23,531 nucleotides of DNA, taken from positions 1 through 23,531 of the forward strand of contig CAJPVJ010000535.1 of the NCBI GenBank assembly GCA_905397405.1, in the 5' to 3' direction. Every line of letters begins with the position of its first letter. The first letter of the stretch is position 1. Shown here one piece after another: positions 1 through 12,279 of the stretch. Origin of the DNA: Oppiella nova (Eukaryota; Arthropoda; Arachnida; Sarcoptiformes; Oppiidae). The notes under the pieces are model-generated. The model was not told the origin of the DNA. It ran no database searches and was given only the letters and a program-made list of their open reading frames with translations. A program made the position numbers and the translations under genes.

Positions 1-1322
1 TAGATATAGTGCACACAATGTTGCAATATATGAAGCACAAAAATATGGTATTTTTTATTTGAACCATATGTTGATTATTATTATTTTTATCTAAATTATA
101 CCTAAAAATATATAATTCAGAGTGAGTGGCAATAGTGAACAGTTTATATCATTTTTTAGATAAATATATTTTCGCAACATAAATCTGATAATGTTATATT
201 TTTGGTTTAATACTAAATAAGAAATGTTTAGTTATATTAAATATATTACTTATTTAATAATTATATTTAAACACAAATGAAATTTTATGTTAAAGATTTT
301 ATAATTCACTTACAATGAACTTCATAAATTGTGAACTTCATTTATTGATTTTGGTTTAAATATAAAGTTTTAAATAAGTCTTTAAATAACATTTTTAAAG
401 ACTGATTTTGTAAACTTTATAGTAAATGAATGGACAGTTGAATAACATTGATATCCAAACAATTATAATCTTTCATCAATTTTAAAAGGAGTTTCTTTAT
501 AAATATGTATTCAAGCGAATATGACTTATGTATGAATTGTTGAGAAAACCAAATTATTTCAGTTGAATGAGTGCTCCACTAAATGCTCAATGAATTACTG
601 ATTTTGATTGAATGATTCGCTCATTGAATCTAACATTTAAACCAATACTCCATTACATTATTTGTAACCAATAATTGGCAAAAATTTCGTTTCAATTGGC
701 CGTCCATTTCATGTAGTCTTACATTTTATCATTTACTGTAAAACTTTTTTTGATAAATGCATTCAAATCAGTCAAACGACACAATTATTACATTTCAAAC
801 TCATATATTGTTCGCATATAAACTTTATACAACTTATTGAATATAAATGTCATAAAATTTATTTGATTTGATATAATGCTAAAACTCGCGGCTTATGTGA
901 TATGATATCAGAGATAATGATAGAAGAAGATAAAATCAATCGCAAGAACCGTAGAGTTTATACACAAACAAATCAATGAGAAAGTGATGCCCTTTTCATT
1001 TTGGCTGCAATTCCCTAAAATTCCCTCAAATTCTCTCAAATGGTTCAATACATGCAAAATCACTTACAGAAGAGACGGTTTTAGTTTTTACTTTTTTTGT
1101 CGCACACAATAATAATCATTTCTACACAAAACACCAAATTCAATGTCTTTTTTTAGAGCCTCCGTCTCTACCCTAACAGTGGATATCTCAGGAGATTTCC
1201 AACAGAGAGTTAATGTGAAATGAAAGAAGTTTTTGCATGTTTTTTGCAAAGTGTGTTCACAAGAATGGTGTCTCACTTTTGTATGCATACGTTTTGCAGA
1301 TGCATTCAATTGTTAACACACG

Positions 1323-1348
1323 GAGAGAGAGAGAGAGAGAGAGAGAGA
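1323..1348. repeat. (GA)n microsatellite
   Basis: Thirteen uninterrupted GA units in non-coding DNA. Frames running through it give Arg-Glu repeats that are not real protein. Confidence 0.95.
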
Positions 1349-2191
1349 TGTTTGAAAAATGTACCGAAAGTGTGTTCACTTCACCGGAATTTGTCGCTCG
1401 GATTCAAGAAAAATCAATTTGAATTCACCGGCAATTCTATTAAAAGTGCGAAACAGTGAGACCTTTCGCATGATAACTGTGCTCTCCGTATGTAAAAACC
1501 AATATATCATACCATATAATAGGCATTCACTTGAATGAGTATCGGTTACCGAAAACAATATTCAATTAAACAAATGCCTATCAATTATACTGTATGAATA
1601 ATTGAATATAATTTTAATCGGCATATTAGATTACAAAAAGCAACAAAGCAAAAACGTTTTAATTTAAATTTCTTGAATCAATAAAAATCCAATCATTTTA
1701 ATGCCATTTAAAGAATATGAGTCGAAAACATCTTATATATGTATATATCATATGAAATTGTTTTGACTCGCATATTGTTCTCGTATGTGAAAAACACTGC
1801 AGAATTGAAATTATCAAAAACAGTTGCTTTTTAAGACATTTCTAATACGAAAGCCCATTGAATATGGGTTTGCAATGTATGTGTCATTTGCACACTATTT
1901 CCATTACATGAGGAGATGTACTGTAGTGTCGCTTTCACTGCAAACAAACCATTCGCTGCACTGAAGTCGACATTTGTTTAATATTGAAATAAATTAATTT
2001 TACAAAATTTCTAATCAAATTATGGCATAAGAGAAACAAGTAATAAAATTAAATTTTCATATTTATGCCATGTTTGCGTAAAGAATTGATAAAAATTCAC
2101 GGATTTTAGTCTCAAATCAAAATAAATCTCTATTTGCTTTTGGAGCTAAAACTCGGAGTCATATTTTGAGCTAATTTTGAGGCAATTTCTC

Positions 2192-2208
2192 TATATATAT
2201 ATATATAT
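2192..2208. repeat. (TA)n short repeat
   Basis: An uninterrupted TA run of about eight units in an AT-rich non-coding stretch. Confidence 0.8.
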
Positions 2209-4791
2209 TTCTCTCACGTCTGATGTAAACACATTATAAATATTATTATTTATTTATTTGTTTTCAATCTTAAGGTTCGCTTTGCTTTAAAGTTTGAGCA
2301 AAGCATCCATCATATTATCAAATATTCTTAAATTATTAAACTTTAAACATTTCTAGACTTTGCTGAACAGTTCACTACATGTTGGCTGTGATACATGTTT
2401 CCAGTTTTCATAGTTAAGGCATACTTTCATAGAAAATTCATATTCAATGTAGTTTTCAGCCCTAAGCCATCAAGTTATTCATTATTTAATCAAATTTTAT
2501 TTCTATTTATGTTTTCACAATCGACTTAATTGTTAAGTAACTTAAAAAAGATTTCAGTAATTGTCGAAAGTTTATTATATTTAATTTTAGAAACTTTACA
2601 TTTTTCATTAAAACTAAAATAGTATTAAGAATCGATTTTTAATAAAAATAAGTCTTATTTTTAAATAGAATAGCAAATATTTACCTAAAATTTTATTTAG
2701 TGTTTGTTTGACTTAAAATAACATTTATTTGGAAAACGATAATTTAGATAATGTTTAAATATACTTTGAAATGAATAGCCGATGCTATGATGTACTGAAT
2801 ATAATACATGATGAAAAGGCATACAATTAATAATTCACACAAATGTTTGTGCTTTATATGTGATAGCATCTGATTATTCATTGAATGTATGATCCAATTG
2901 TTATATTATGTTTGTATGCAACGAATCCCTGTTTTATTATAACATATTTAAAAGATGTTTTATTACAAGAGTTTTGTTGCTATTTTGTATTGAAGTTACG
3001 TTTTTTGATTAGATAACAGATAGTTTTGAGCGCTTAAAATATAATATAATGAATAACTTTTATGATCAGTTATAGTGAGCTCTATATAAACACTATTAAC
3101 AATAGGTTTGAAATACAACACAATATTTTGTGATTAATAGTCACCAAAAACTTCTCTGTTTATACAACTAATGAAACGAAAGCCCATTATTCAAGTCAAC
3201 GGTAATATAGATTTAGTGAATCATTACAACCAAAAAGACTAATCAATTATATTGTATACAAAACCTAAAGTGAAATATAAATTTTGTGATTTGCAAACAG
3301 GGACTGTTATGTGTGTGTTGTGTTTTGTTGGCTAATTATTTGACAAATCAATATAATCTGCATAAAAATCGTTTAGAATTTGGAAACTTAAAAATAATTC
3401 AATTCAAGTAATGTTTAGCAAAATAGCAGTTGAAAAGTAGGGCTAAATTTAGAGCAATTTTTGAATTTGCATTTCAATTAAAATGTCGACTAAATGGTAC
3501 TTTGAATTTATCACAAGAATTGTAACCTTTATTGTTTCCATCGACTACAGTATGACAGATAACTCACGACATAATCAGAAACATATAACAAAAGTAGAAA
3601 TTCTTGCGTTTAGTTTTGCGAACATATAGTGTATTGACATCCGTCTGATAGCTCTTCTCTTTTACTGATAATTCAATTTTATGCTTCAATTTATTATTCA
3701 AATAATATATTATATTTTATTTTGTCATGAAATCGATTTTACTTCAAATCGCAGATCATAAACAGAAAGTGGGCTCTGATTTGAGTTTTCATTTCTCTCT
3801 TTTTCTATTTCTATATATTTTTGATAAAAAATTATTTGAATGTTTGATTTAAAATAATTCCAATGACTTATACACAGAATATATATGAAAACTCTAAATT
3901 CACATCAATTTTGAGTTTTGAATATGTCGTTAAAATCAATATTTATTTTTAAAAACGAAAATATTGAGAGAATTATTTACATTATATAACAAACACATGA
4001 GAATATAGTGTATATCCAAAGAATATTTACAGAATATTAGTTTCCAATGAATGAAATACGATAATTCTTGTACTCAATCTCTTTCACTATAAATATAATC
4101 CATGATTAAAAATGAAATTTTTATTTATGTCTTATTTTACAATCTAATAATTTTTTTCAAAAATATTTTCCAATATTTATTGCGATTATCAATAAAAGTA
4201 TCTCTAATAACTGTTAATCATTTACTGTATATATATATAATGGTAGATAGTTTTTCATTAATTTTTACACATAAAACGCATATTTATTATGCAGCATAGT
4301 AAACTTTGTCTATACCTTTGAAAATGAATGTATATTTTTAGAAAATTTAAAATTAAATTTCTCGATCAATGGATGAACAGTTCATACCATTAATCAAACA
4401 ATAGTTATGTTATGCCTCTAATCGAAAGCGTTTCAATTTATCAAAGAAATATATAATTAACTGTTGAAAAGAGGGTTACATTTAGTTTTGAAAAACGAGA
4501 GATAGGAAGACAAGGGCTAAGAGGAGAAGTCGACTTTGATTTCACTTTTGGCATAAAAATATTATTAAAAATACAATTCTTGCAGTTTATGAACAGCAAA
4601 AGGCTGTGTACTGTTGGAGTGAAATAGAGCTGATTATAGACTTTCATAGGCTTTCAGAGCATAACTTATTAATATAAATACAGTACAAGAAGTGCACAAC
4701 CATTGCATTCATTGCTTATTAAAGAAGTGTAGCCACAGGAGACTCACACACTCTGCCATTTGTGCCAATCCTATCGTAATTGAAGTTTATA

Positions 4792-5058
4792 TTATAATGT
4801 GATGGAGTAATGACCATAAACTCGAGTCTTTCTTTCTTTGCCAACATTTCTATATGAATATTGAAATGAATCCAAAAAACAATAATAAAAATCAAATCTC
4901 ATTACTAATGAGTAATTAAAAATACAAACTCCATTAATCCGATCATTTTCAGCCAAAATCAAATCATAAATTATAGGTTTTGGTATAACTTTAATACGAG
5001 AGTCTAGTCGTAGAGCTTTGGGAAATAGCCACAAATATACCATACATTGAGTGCACAT
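4792..5058 (-). CDS. 88-codon open frame, unknown, probably chance
   Basis: One of the longest frames not explained by a repeat or shadow. It includes KALRLDSRIKVIPKPIIYDL followed by ILAENDRINGV. There is no domain, signal peptide or membrane segment that I recognise. In DNA this AT-rich, one or two frames of this length are expected by chance in 23 kb. Confidence 0.12.
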   Translation of the reverse strand: MCTQCMVYLWLFPKALRLDSRIKVIPKPIIYDLILAENDRINGVCIFNYSLVMRFDFYYCFLDSFQYSYRNVGKERKTRVYGHYSITL

Positions 5059-5798
5059 TCAATGTATTTAATGTTATATTTATGTATTACAAGCAATCGA
5101 AATCTCATAACATATCACGTATTAGTTTAATGAACATCAGGTTCCTTTAATTCTGTATAATTTTTTGGATAAATAAATAAAATGCATTAAAGTTTTGAAA
5201 ATTCTTGTCTATGAGTTCATTACGTATGAGAATAAATAATGAGTAGAAAAAGTAATTTTAAATGAAAACTAATTAGAAAAAATCTTGTTTTGTGTTTTGT
5301 AATATAAATACACATAACTCTCACTCCTTTACTGAAAAACATGAATTTTTAACGAAAGAACAAATTATAGCATCAAATACTTTGCAATGGGATAGCAATG
5401 TAAGACTTTATGCATCACATACTCAACCAATTTATATTCAATTCAATACACTATTCATACAATTATTGATTATTTTGTAATTTAAATTCTTAAGACTCTC
5501 TTTGATTTACTTTTTAATCTAAATTCATTTCACTGTGTTTTATGAAAACATATCTTTTAAAATAAAGACTCTTAGCATTGATTGAATCACATTATAATTG
5601 AATTAATTAAAAGACACCAATAGAAATATGAGTTTAGAAAAATTTAATTAAAAAATTTATCAAAACTTTTTATCTAAATATATTTTTACATAAATTTTAA
5701 AGTTTCATTAGACTTTAAAACGAAAAGCCTTTATCAATGTTTTCTATACAAAGTTGATAATTATTTTCTTTAGCAAATAATCTACAAAAATTAAAAAA

Positions 5799-5834
5799 TA
5801 TCAAAATAAGTCTTAATATCAAAATAAGTCTTAA
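5799..5834. repeat. Short tandem repeat, 2 x 18 bp
   Basis: TATCAAAATAAGTCTTAA occurs twice without interruption. It is non-coding and has no known role. Confidence 0.85.
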
Positions 5835-6186
5835 TACAATAACAAGTCTGTGAATTATGTTGATAACGAAATCAGTTAATAAAGCATTTCCTTCAATCAA
5901 TTTAATTGTATCGGAATTTTATTTATATATTTGATTGGGAATAGAGAATAGCATAAGAATATAGTGTATGTTATCTAATATAATATAAATATAATATATT
6001 TTGCCGAAGAAATTAGAGCAGAAAATCTCATTGACTATAACTGTAAAACTAAGAGTAGATTTGAAGAACTTTTTAGTGATTTATTATTATATTTCTTTTA
6101 TTACTCTCTCAGTATATCATTGTTTTTGTTATTTCTGTCTGTTTTGGGAAACGAAACAAAAGTAGCAATTCTTGTAACTCGTTCTC

Positions 6187-6442
6187 CACTGACTTTATAT
6201 CAGTTTGAGTGCTATTTAATGCGATAAACATTGAGGTGAAGTCAAATCACGTCCCCTTCCCCTACACTTTGGATCTTCATTTGCTTCATATCTTTTTTCT
6301 TAACTACTGGCTCTCACTGACTTTATATCAGTTTGAGTGCTATTTAATGCGATAAACATTGAGGTGAAGTCAAATCACGTCCCCTTCCCCTACACTTTGG
6401 ATCTTCATTTGCTTCATATCTTTTTTCTTAACTACTGGCTCT
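6187..6442. repeat. Tandem duplication A, 2 x 128 bp, identical copies
   Basis: Copy 1 is 6187-6314 and copy 2 is 6315-6442. They run from CACTGACTTTATATCAG to ACTACTGGCTCT without a difference. The unit holds no coding frame. The period equals that of the two duplications at 6987 and 8048, although the sequences are unrelated. Confidence 0.95.
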
Positions 6443-6986
6443 CCATTGTATTATCTGTTTCTATATATATTTTATGTCATTATTCTTAAGCTCAGAATTT
6501 ATTAAGTTTTGTTTTCATGTCATATAAAATAATTAATGTTTCAAATACTGATATAATATTTGTTTTTCTATTTAATTCAATTCAAGGGTTCCTTTCAATT
6601 CAGTTAATTTCTTTAAACATTTGTTTAGAAATTCACTTTGTTTTAAAATATCTTTTATATAAATATATTATATATTTATATAACGCGTTTACTTTTTTAG
6701 AATTTATTTAATATAACTGTAAACAAAATTTTTGCTATTTTCTCATACATAAAGTAATAAAAAAAAAGAATTTTTATCGTATTTTGTTTAAAAAATAAGA
6801 GACAGAAATGAATGCAAAAGTTTGGTTAATATTTAAATTAATCTCACATTCAATAGAGAAAAACACAAAATAATTAAGAAATTTGAAAAATATGTTGATG
6901 ATACGTTGGGTATGATTGTGTGCACAGTATATGTGTGTTGACTGTTATAATCAAATTTTGCGAGCATTAAAACTATCTATAATACC

Positions 6987-7242
6987 ATTTCACCTGAAAC
7001 TACATTCCTCTGCACTCACTCCATGCTATCTTTAATTCTCAACTCCTGTACCCATCGATCGATACTATATTTTCCTATTCATCTCAGAGCGCATCTCAAC
7101 ACACGCCTAGAAAAATTTCACCTGAAACTACATTCCTCTGCACTCACTCCATGCTATCTTTAATTCTCAACTCCTGTACCCATCGATCGATATTATATTT
7201 TCCTATTCATCTCAGAGCGCATCTCAACACACGCCTAGAAAA
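6987..7242. repeat. Tandem duplication B, 2 x 128 bp, one mismatch
   Basis: Copy 1 is 6987-7114 and copy 2 is 7115-7242, running from ATTTCACCTGAAAC to ACGCCTAGAAAA. The only difference is C at 7065 against T at 7193. No coding frame is recognised in the unit. Confidence 0.95.
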
Positions 7243-8047
7243 GGCCATTAATTCTCTCTCCCTTTCCCTTCTCTCTCTCTACTCTTAGCACACATATTAT
7301 CCCTTCTCTGTGTGTCTGTGCTCTCCATTCCTGTGCTCTCTTCGCTCGCATCGCGTCTCTCTCTTCTCTCTCTTTCAATGCATTTCTCTTTATTCTATTT
7401 GTGCGGCTCTTTGTGTGCTGTATGTGAACACTACCTGTGCTGTCGGCCCACTGTTTCTCACTCCCAGCAAACCATTTGATATCAAAGTATTTTTATTTCG
7501 TTTCTCAAACCATAAAATTGCAAAACCAGTGCTGAGTTATTGTGAACATCGAGATCGAGATGGAGAGAGAGGGAGGTATGTGTATGAATGCGTGTGTACT
7601 GTATATGTGTGGGTGCGGGAGAGAAAATAACACTATTTTTATTTGTGATCTACAAAACCAGAGATTGCTTTAACAGATATACAATACACAGAAAACACAC
7701 TGAGAGCGACGGACTCTTTGCCTTTGGTGTTGAGCACACGATATATTCAGTTAGTGGTCAACACAAACACATATCAAATGAACGAATAATACTTATATTT
7801 AATGGCCGAAAAAAGTTTGTGCGCTATTAAAGCCCTTTAAAAATACGGTAAATTACTTTTTTGCCTCAAATGTGATGAAAATATTTTATGTATTCACTGT
7901 GTGTTTTCGTTTGCTTTATTATATTCCGTATGTGTTGTATGTGTCGTAAAGTTTTTTGCCGTACATTTTTGGCCAACAAATATATTCACTAATATTTTGT
8001 GGGCGCAAAAAATTACTTTTCTAATGCATTGAACGCAAAGAATACTT
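7243..8047. other. CT-rich tract then mixed sequence, no recognised gene
   Basis: Positions 7250-7400 are strongly pyrimidine-rich on the plus strand, with several CpG sites (TTCGCTCGCATCGCG). Positions 7540-7625 are purine-rich with GT runs. A 106-codon plus frame (7310-7630) reads Cys/Ser/Leu low-complexity and is not accepted as a gene. The stretch could be a promoter or 5'UTR of an unseen gene. Confidence 0.4.
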
Positions 8048-8303
8048 TCTAAAAGATTAGTATATAATTCTCTATTTGAAACCAATTTCAATATATTCTT
8101 TCGCTATTATATCTGTAACTCTACTGTATTTCACTTCTTATTGCTTTCATTTATTATTCATATAAACTGTTCCCATCTAAAAGATTAGTATATAATTCTC
8201 TATTTGAAACCAATTTCAATATATTCTTTCGCTATTATATCTGTAACTCTACTGTATTTCACTTCTTATTGCTTTCATTTATTATTCATATAAACTGTTC
8301 CCC
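8048..8303. repeat. Tandem duplication C, period 128 bp
   Basis: Copy 1 starts at 8048 and copy 2 at 8176 (TCTAAAAGATTAG...). The exact match is 127 bases long and then breaks (A at 8175, C at 8303). A third copy of the same unit starts at 8693 within the larger duplication. Confidence 0.95.
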
Positions 8304-9216
8304 ATCGCAAGCAATTTTGATTATATTTTATACTTAAGACTCCGCTGCACACACACCATGCTATTGAACGTATAAACTATTATTATATTTTGTTGTGTTC
8401 AATGAATCTCGCAATTAATTGTGTGAATGAATTTTTGTGCTAATTAATTATCACAACGTTAACTAATACTGTACCCTATAGTGTATGTATTCACGAACTA
8501 ATTGAGTTCGCATTCAAATCATTCAATTAATTTACCCGAGAGATGCGATTATGAATATTAGCGTTGAATGCAAAAAATATTATAATCATATGAATTATAG
8601 AATATTCTGTGCAAATGTTTGAACACATATTTTATATACTTTTTTGCTTTCTTTGTCTGTGTGTTTGATCTATAATTTTGTTCATTCAAACATCTAAAAG
8701 ATTAGTATATAATTCTCTATTTGAAACCAATTTCAATATATTCTTTCGCTATTATATCTGTAACTCTACTGTATTTCACTTCTTATTGCTTTCATTTATT
8801 ATTCATATAAACTGTTCCCATCGCAAGCAATTTTGATTATATTTTATACTTAAGACTCCGCTGCACACACACCATGCTATTGAACGTATAGACTATTATT
8901 ATATTTTGTTGTGTTCAATGAATCTCGCAATTAATTGTGTGAATGAATTTTTGTGCTAATTAATTATCACAACGTTAACTAATACTTTACCCTATAGTGT
9001 TACACTGTATGTATTCACGAACTAATTGAGTTCGCATTCAAATCATTCAATTAATTTACCCGAGAGATGCGATTATGAATATTAGCGTTGAATGCAAAAA
9101 ATATTATAATCATATGAATTATAGAATATTCTGTGCAAATGTTTGAACACATATTTTATATACTTTTTTGCTTTCTTTGTCTGTGTGTTTGATCTATAAT
9201 TTTGTTCATTCAAACA
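8176..9216. repeat. Large tandem duplication, about 517 and 524 bp
   Basis: Copy 1 is about 8176-8692 and copy 2 about 8693-9216. Differences seen: one C fewer near the start of copy 2, AAACTATT against AGACTATT, ACTGTACC against ACTTTACC, and 8 extra bases (TTACACTG-like) near 9001 in copy 2. The copies are otherwise the same. The unit is AT-rich with no recognised gene. The small divergence fits a recent duplication or two alleles placed in series. Confidence 0.93.
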
Positions 9217-9505
9217 AACTTATGATAAAATGCTTTTTATAACTAAGAACCAGAGTGAAATAGATGAGTGAAGGGAAAAGTGTAAGAAAAATCATATACA
9301 GTAGAAAATATAGTATACAATGGAAAAAAGTAGAGTCTATTGAATAGAGTGATTGTATGTATTGTATTGTATGTGTTGTTTGCGTGACTTCACTATTTCC
9401 GCGCGTTTGCACATAAACTGCTTATTGTTTGACGTGTGATATCTCGTGTATAAAGAATATACACAATAACATCAATCCACTGAATACCGCATCCAACAAC
9501 CCATC

Positions 9506-9507
<2 letters not shown>

Positions 9508-9559
<52 letters not shown>
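9508..9559. repeat. (CT)n microsatellite
   Basis: About 26 CT units with one G interruption at 9548. It is the longest dinucleotide repeat in the window and lies in non-coding DNA. Confidence 0.95.
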
Positions 9560-10432
9560 TGTGTTCAATTATTTTATTTTTACACACATTTTTCTTAACT
9601 GATAAGGATTCCGACGCATATAATATATATAGACATAAATAGTGTGAAAATTAGTTTCGTAGTTTTTTGCCACAAATATCAAGTGAATATCGAGCGGAAA
9701 ATTTTATTATTAAATAGAAGTTTGAAAATAATCGCAGTTTTATTTAATTTGCTGTACCAGTATTTGTTTAATAGTTATAAAAACTACATTTTCCATTGCA
9801 TACTATCAATTAGCGTTAAGCAAATAACTAATCCGTTGACCAAAAAATTATTTTTGTAATAAAACTTTTGATATATAAAACAAGAGTTTTAGTTTTCATT
9901 GTATTATGAAATGAAAAATACATCAAATGACAGATAGTATGATAGATGAATGAGTCGGACATATGTTGAAAGAGTATGAGTTGTGTCTAACAAAACAGAG
10001 CATAAAATTTTATGATTTATTGAGTCATTGTTTTTAGTAAATCTCATTCTTTGTACAAAAGTGATAATAACGAGACATTTCTCTCGCAAAACGCTGTTTA
10101 TGTGATATAACGTTAGGTTGGATACAGCTTTTTATTTTATTAAAGAAAATGTAATAATACTAAAAGTCTCTCCTCTTTTCGTACAGCAATAAAAAAAGCG
10201 TAGCATATGAACACAAATATATAATACATTTAATTTATCATAAAATTTAATAATGATATTATTAAAAAATAGTGTAAGTTCTTGGAAATTGGATTTTAAT
10301 AAGAATTCTTTTGTCTTAAATTTTGAACAATATTTTTATTATCAGTTAAAAGCAAGTTATTGCTTGCAATCAAATACTCCTGTGTTTCATATATTTCTTG
10401 TTTGATTTTTGATAAACGATTCAATATATATT

Positions 10433-10559
10433 TTATATAAATCTGCTTAACATTGTGTATAACTCCCAGTGAAGTGAACTCTCAATCTCTGTCCAGACTT
10501 TGGTGCGGACATCAAATTTGTTTGCCATGTCTTCAAATTGTAACTTTAATACAAAAGCC
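10433..10559 (-). CDS. Weak candidate terminal exon, unknown product
   Basis: A T-rich acceptor (TTGTTTGTTGTATAACAG, ends 10560) is followed by a 41-codon open frame reading AFVLKLQFEDMANKFDV, RTKVWTEIESSLHWELY, TMLSRFI and stop. Many codons start with G or A, as in the confirmed exons. FDVRTKVWTEIES faintly resembles a kelch-repeat blade, but no Gly-Gly pair precedes it. The plus strand of the same DNA has a RING-like pattern, so at most one is real. Chance is a serious alternative. Confidence 0.18.
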
Positions 10560-10971
10560 TGTTATACAACAAACAACACATATTTACACAATTCTGGCGA
10601 TAAACAAGCAAATAAGAGACAAAATGAGGAAAAAAGTTTATATACAAAAAGTATTTTGAAAAGTAGTGCAAATCTGACACATTGTGTGCCAAACTATTAA
10701 TGAGAAAGTGTTGCGAAAAAGTATTGACAATATATGAAGTGACAGACCATTGCACTGATTCACTGATTTTTATTATCTATAAAATGCCAGATCTGGTCAC
10801 TGTTTACCACATTCGCCATCAATTGCTCTCAATATGTGTTTTGTGTGCAAATTATTTGTCAGTATTTGGTCAGTCATTACTATGGCTTCTATTGTACTCA
10901 CAATACATACAGTTATGTTGAGCACCGGTCACTACAATGCAATAACTCACCCATAAATGCCATCTTTTCAA

Positions 10972-10976
<5 letters not shown>

Positions 10977-11005
<29 letters not shown>
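10977..11005. repeat. (TC)n microsatellite
   Basis: About 14 uninterrupted TC units in non-coding DNA. Confidence 0.93.
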
Positions 11006-11006
<1 letters not shown>

Positions 11007-11449
11007 AAATGATATCTCATACTTTGCGATCATTTCCCAAAAATATCATATTCTTGAATACAATTTAAGATACTACTTGTTAACAAATATAATATTTGAA
11101 CAAAAATATAAAAACTGATAATCATTGTCACAGCAGTACTCAATTCAAATGAGAATTTAGCACTATTAAATTAATAGATAATAATTTTACAACTCTTTAT
11201 TAACAATAAATGATTTTATTTTTAATAAAAATCTCAAAATATTATTAAAATCCTATATTTTCTTAAATTCCAGTAGTTTTATTATAAAAACAAATATATT
11301 GAGCATACTACCCTTTGCATTCATTACCATTTTGCTTATTATTTGACATGACAATGATTCATTTACGACTGAACTGACACTCAAATCATACAATTATATT
11401 GTGATAACTTATTTATATAATTATATCCATGTATTATTCAGGTAAACCA

Positions 11450-11574
11450 TTAAACCCCTCGATTCCATTCACAAAACAACTCTTGAATTGTGGCCAATAT
11501 TTCAACGATAGCTTCCGTTTGATGAGTCACTCCAGTGGTTACGCCACCCAACCATCGCATCCAATAATTGTATA
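11450..11574 (-). CDS. Weak candidate exon, unknown product
   Basis: The minus frame reads NYWMRWLGGVTTGVTHQTE, then AIVEILATIQELFCEWNRGV and stop. The plus frame is also open and reads GKPLNPSIPFTKQLLNCG and on, after a TTATTCAG acceptor and before a GTATAT donor. Neither matches a family known to me. GC content is raised over the surroundings. Confidence 0.13.
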
Positions 11575-12220
11575 TATTGTGTATAACTGTTATTCACAAC
11601 ACTTTATTTGTTTCGCAAATTACATTATCATAAACTCATGAATTTCACGGAATATTTCTATTTATTCTTCAAAGGAATTTCATTTAATTTCATATCAAGC
11701 AAACTCTAAAACACATATTAAATGAATTTTATTTGAATTTATAGGGAGTTGTATCCGTCCGGAACAGTATGTGTGTGAACCCAGAGATAAAAATAGTGTT
11801 GAAATAGTAATCAGTTTCGATTAACTCACCCTAGTCAAACCAATCACAGACCCGTAATTCACATGCGGTGTATTTCGTGTGTACTTATTGTATTATTATT
11901 TTTATCATTATTACTATTCTTTTTCACCATTTATTATTTTTATTTAACAATAACGAATCAATGGCAACCCTTGTCTGCCTCCTCGGCTAAGCCCCACCCA
12001 TACCTTCTGAGGCAAACCAGTAATACCTTTCACCAGTCATTCCCCTCTGAGCGGAGATAATATTTAGGATCACTTTCTCCCTATCCATGCCTTCCTTATG
12101 CCCGCAATCCTTGTGTTCTAACAGCTCTCTCACCACTACATCACTACAACTCTCTCTCATCAGTAGTCGCTCGCTTGCATACAATCGCTTACATAACAGT
12201 ATTTGGGAGAATGATAGGGT

Positions 12221-12279
12221 CCAGTGCCACCACTACCACCACTACCACCAGTGCCACCATCGCTACCATTACTACTATA
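12221..12279. repeat. Imperfect CCA/CTA trinucleotide-type repeat
   Basis: A run of CCAC-CACTAC-type units, then CTACCATTACTAC, within the GC-richer patch downstream of the GhrA-like gene. Frames give poly-His/Thr with no recognised domain. Confidence 0.75.

Larger units (their letters stand above)
1..6186. other. AT-rich stretch with no recognised gene
   Basis: Apart from the microsatellites and the short repeats listed, I see only short open frames. Exon-like ones that could not be assigned are 1088-1210 minus (EISTVRVETEALKKDIEFG), 1384-1500 minus (FNRIAGEFKLIFLESERQIP) and 4570-4670 plus (YEQQKAVYCWSEIELIIDF after a TTCTTGCAG acceptor). No tRNA, rRNA or transposon signature was found. 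Confidence 0.6.

Noticed and set aside
7310-7630. 106-codon plus frame rich in Cys, Ser and Leu
   Set aside because: It is driven by the CT-rich low-complexity tract. No domain, no signal peptide with a clear cleavage site and no splice partners were seen.
8500-8525. Hairpin CGAACT-AATTG-AGTTCG, also in the second copy of the duplication
   Set aside because: A 6-bp stem is expected by chance and its second copy only reflects the tandem duplication.
10478-10541. RING finger on the plus strand (LWCGHQICLPCLQ)
   Set aside because: Only half of the zinc pattern is present. No CxxC exon was found upstream, and the opposite strand has better codon character. A later FRCPDC at about 12345 could be the last pair, but it lies 1.8 kb away and its splice phase does not fit.
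10930-10960. Consensus donor GTGAGT on the minus strand after LKRWHLW
   Set aside because: A six-base match alone is common by chance, and no coding exon or acceptor could be tied to it.
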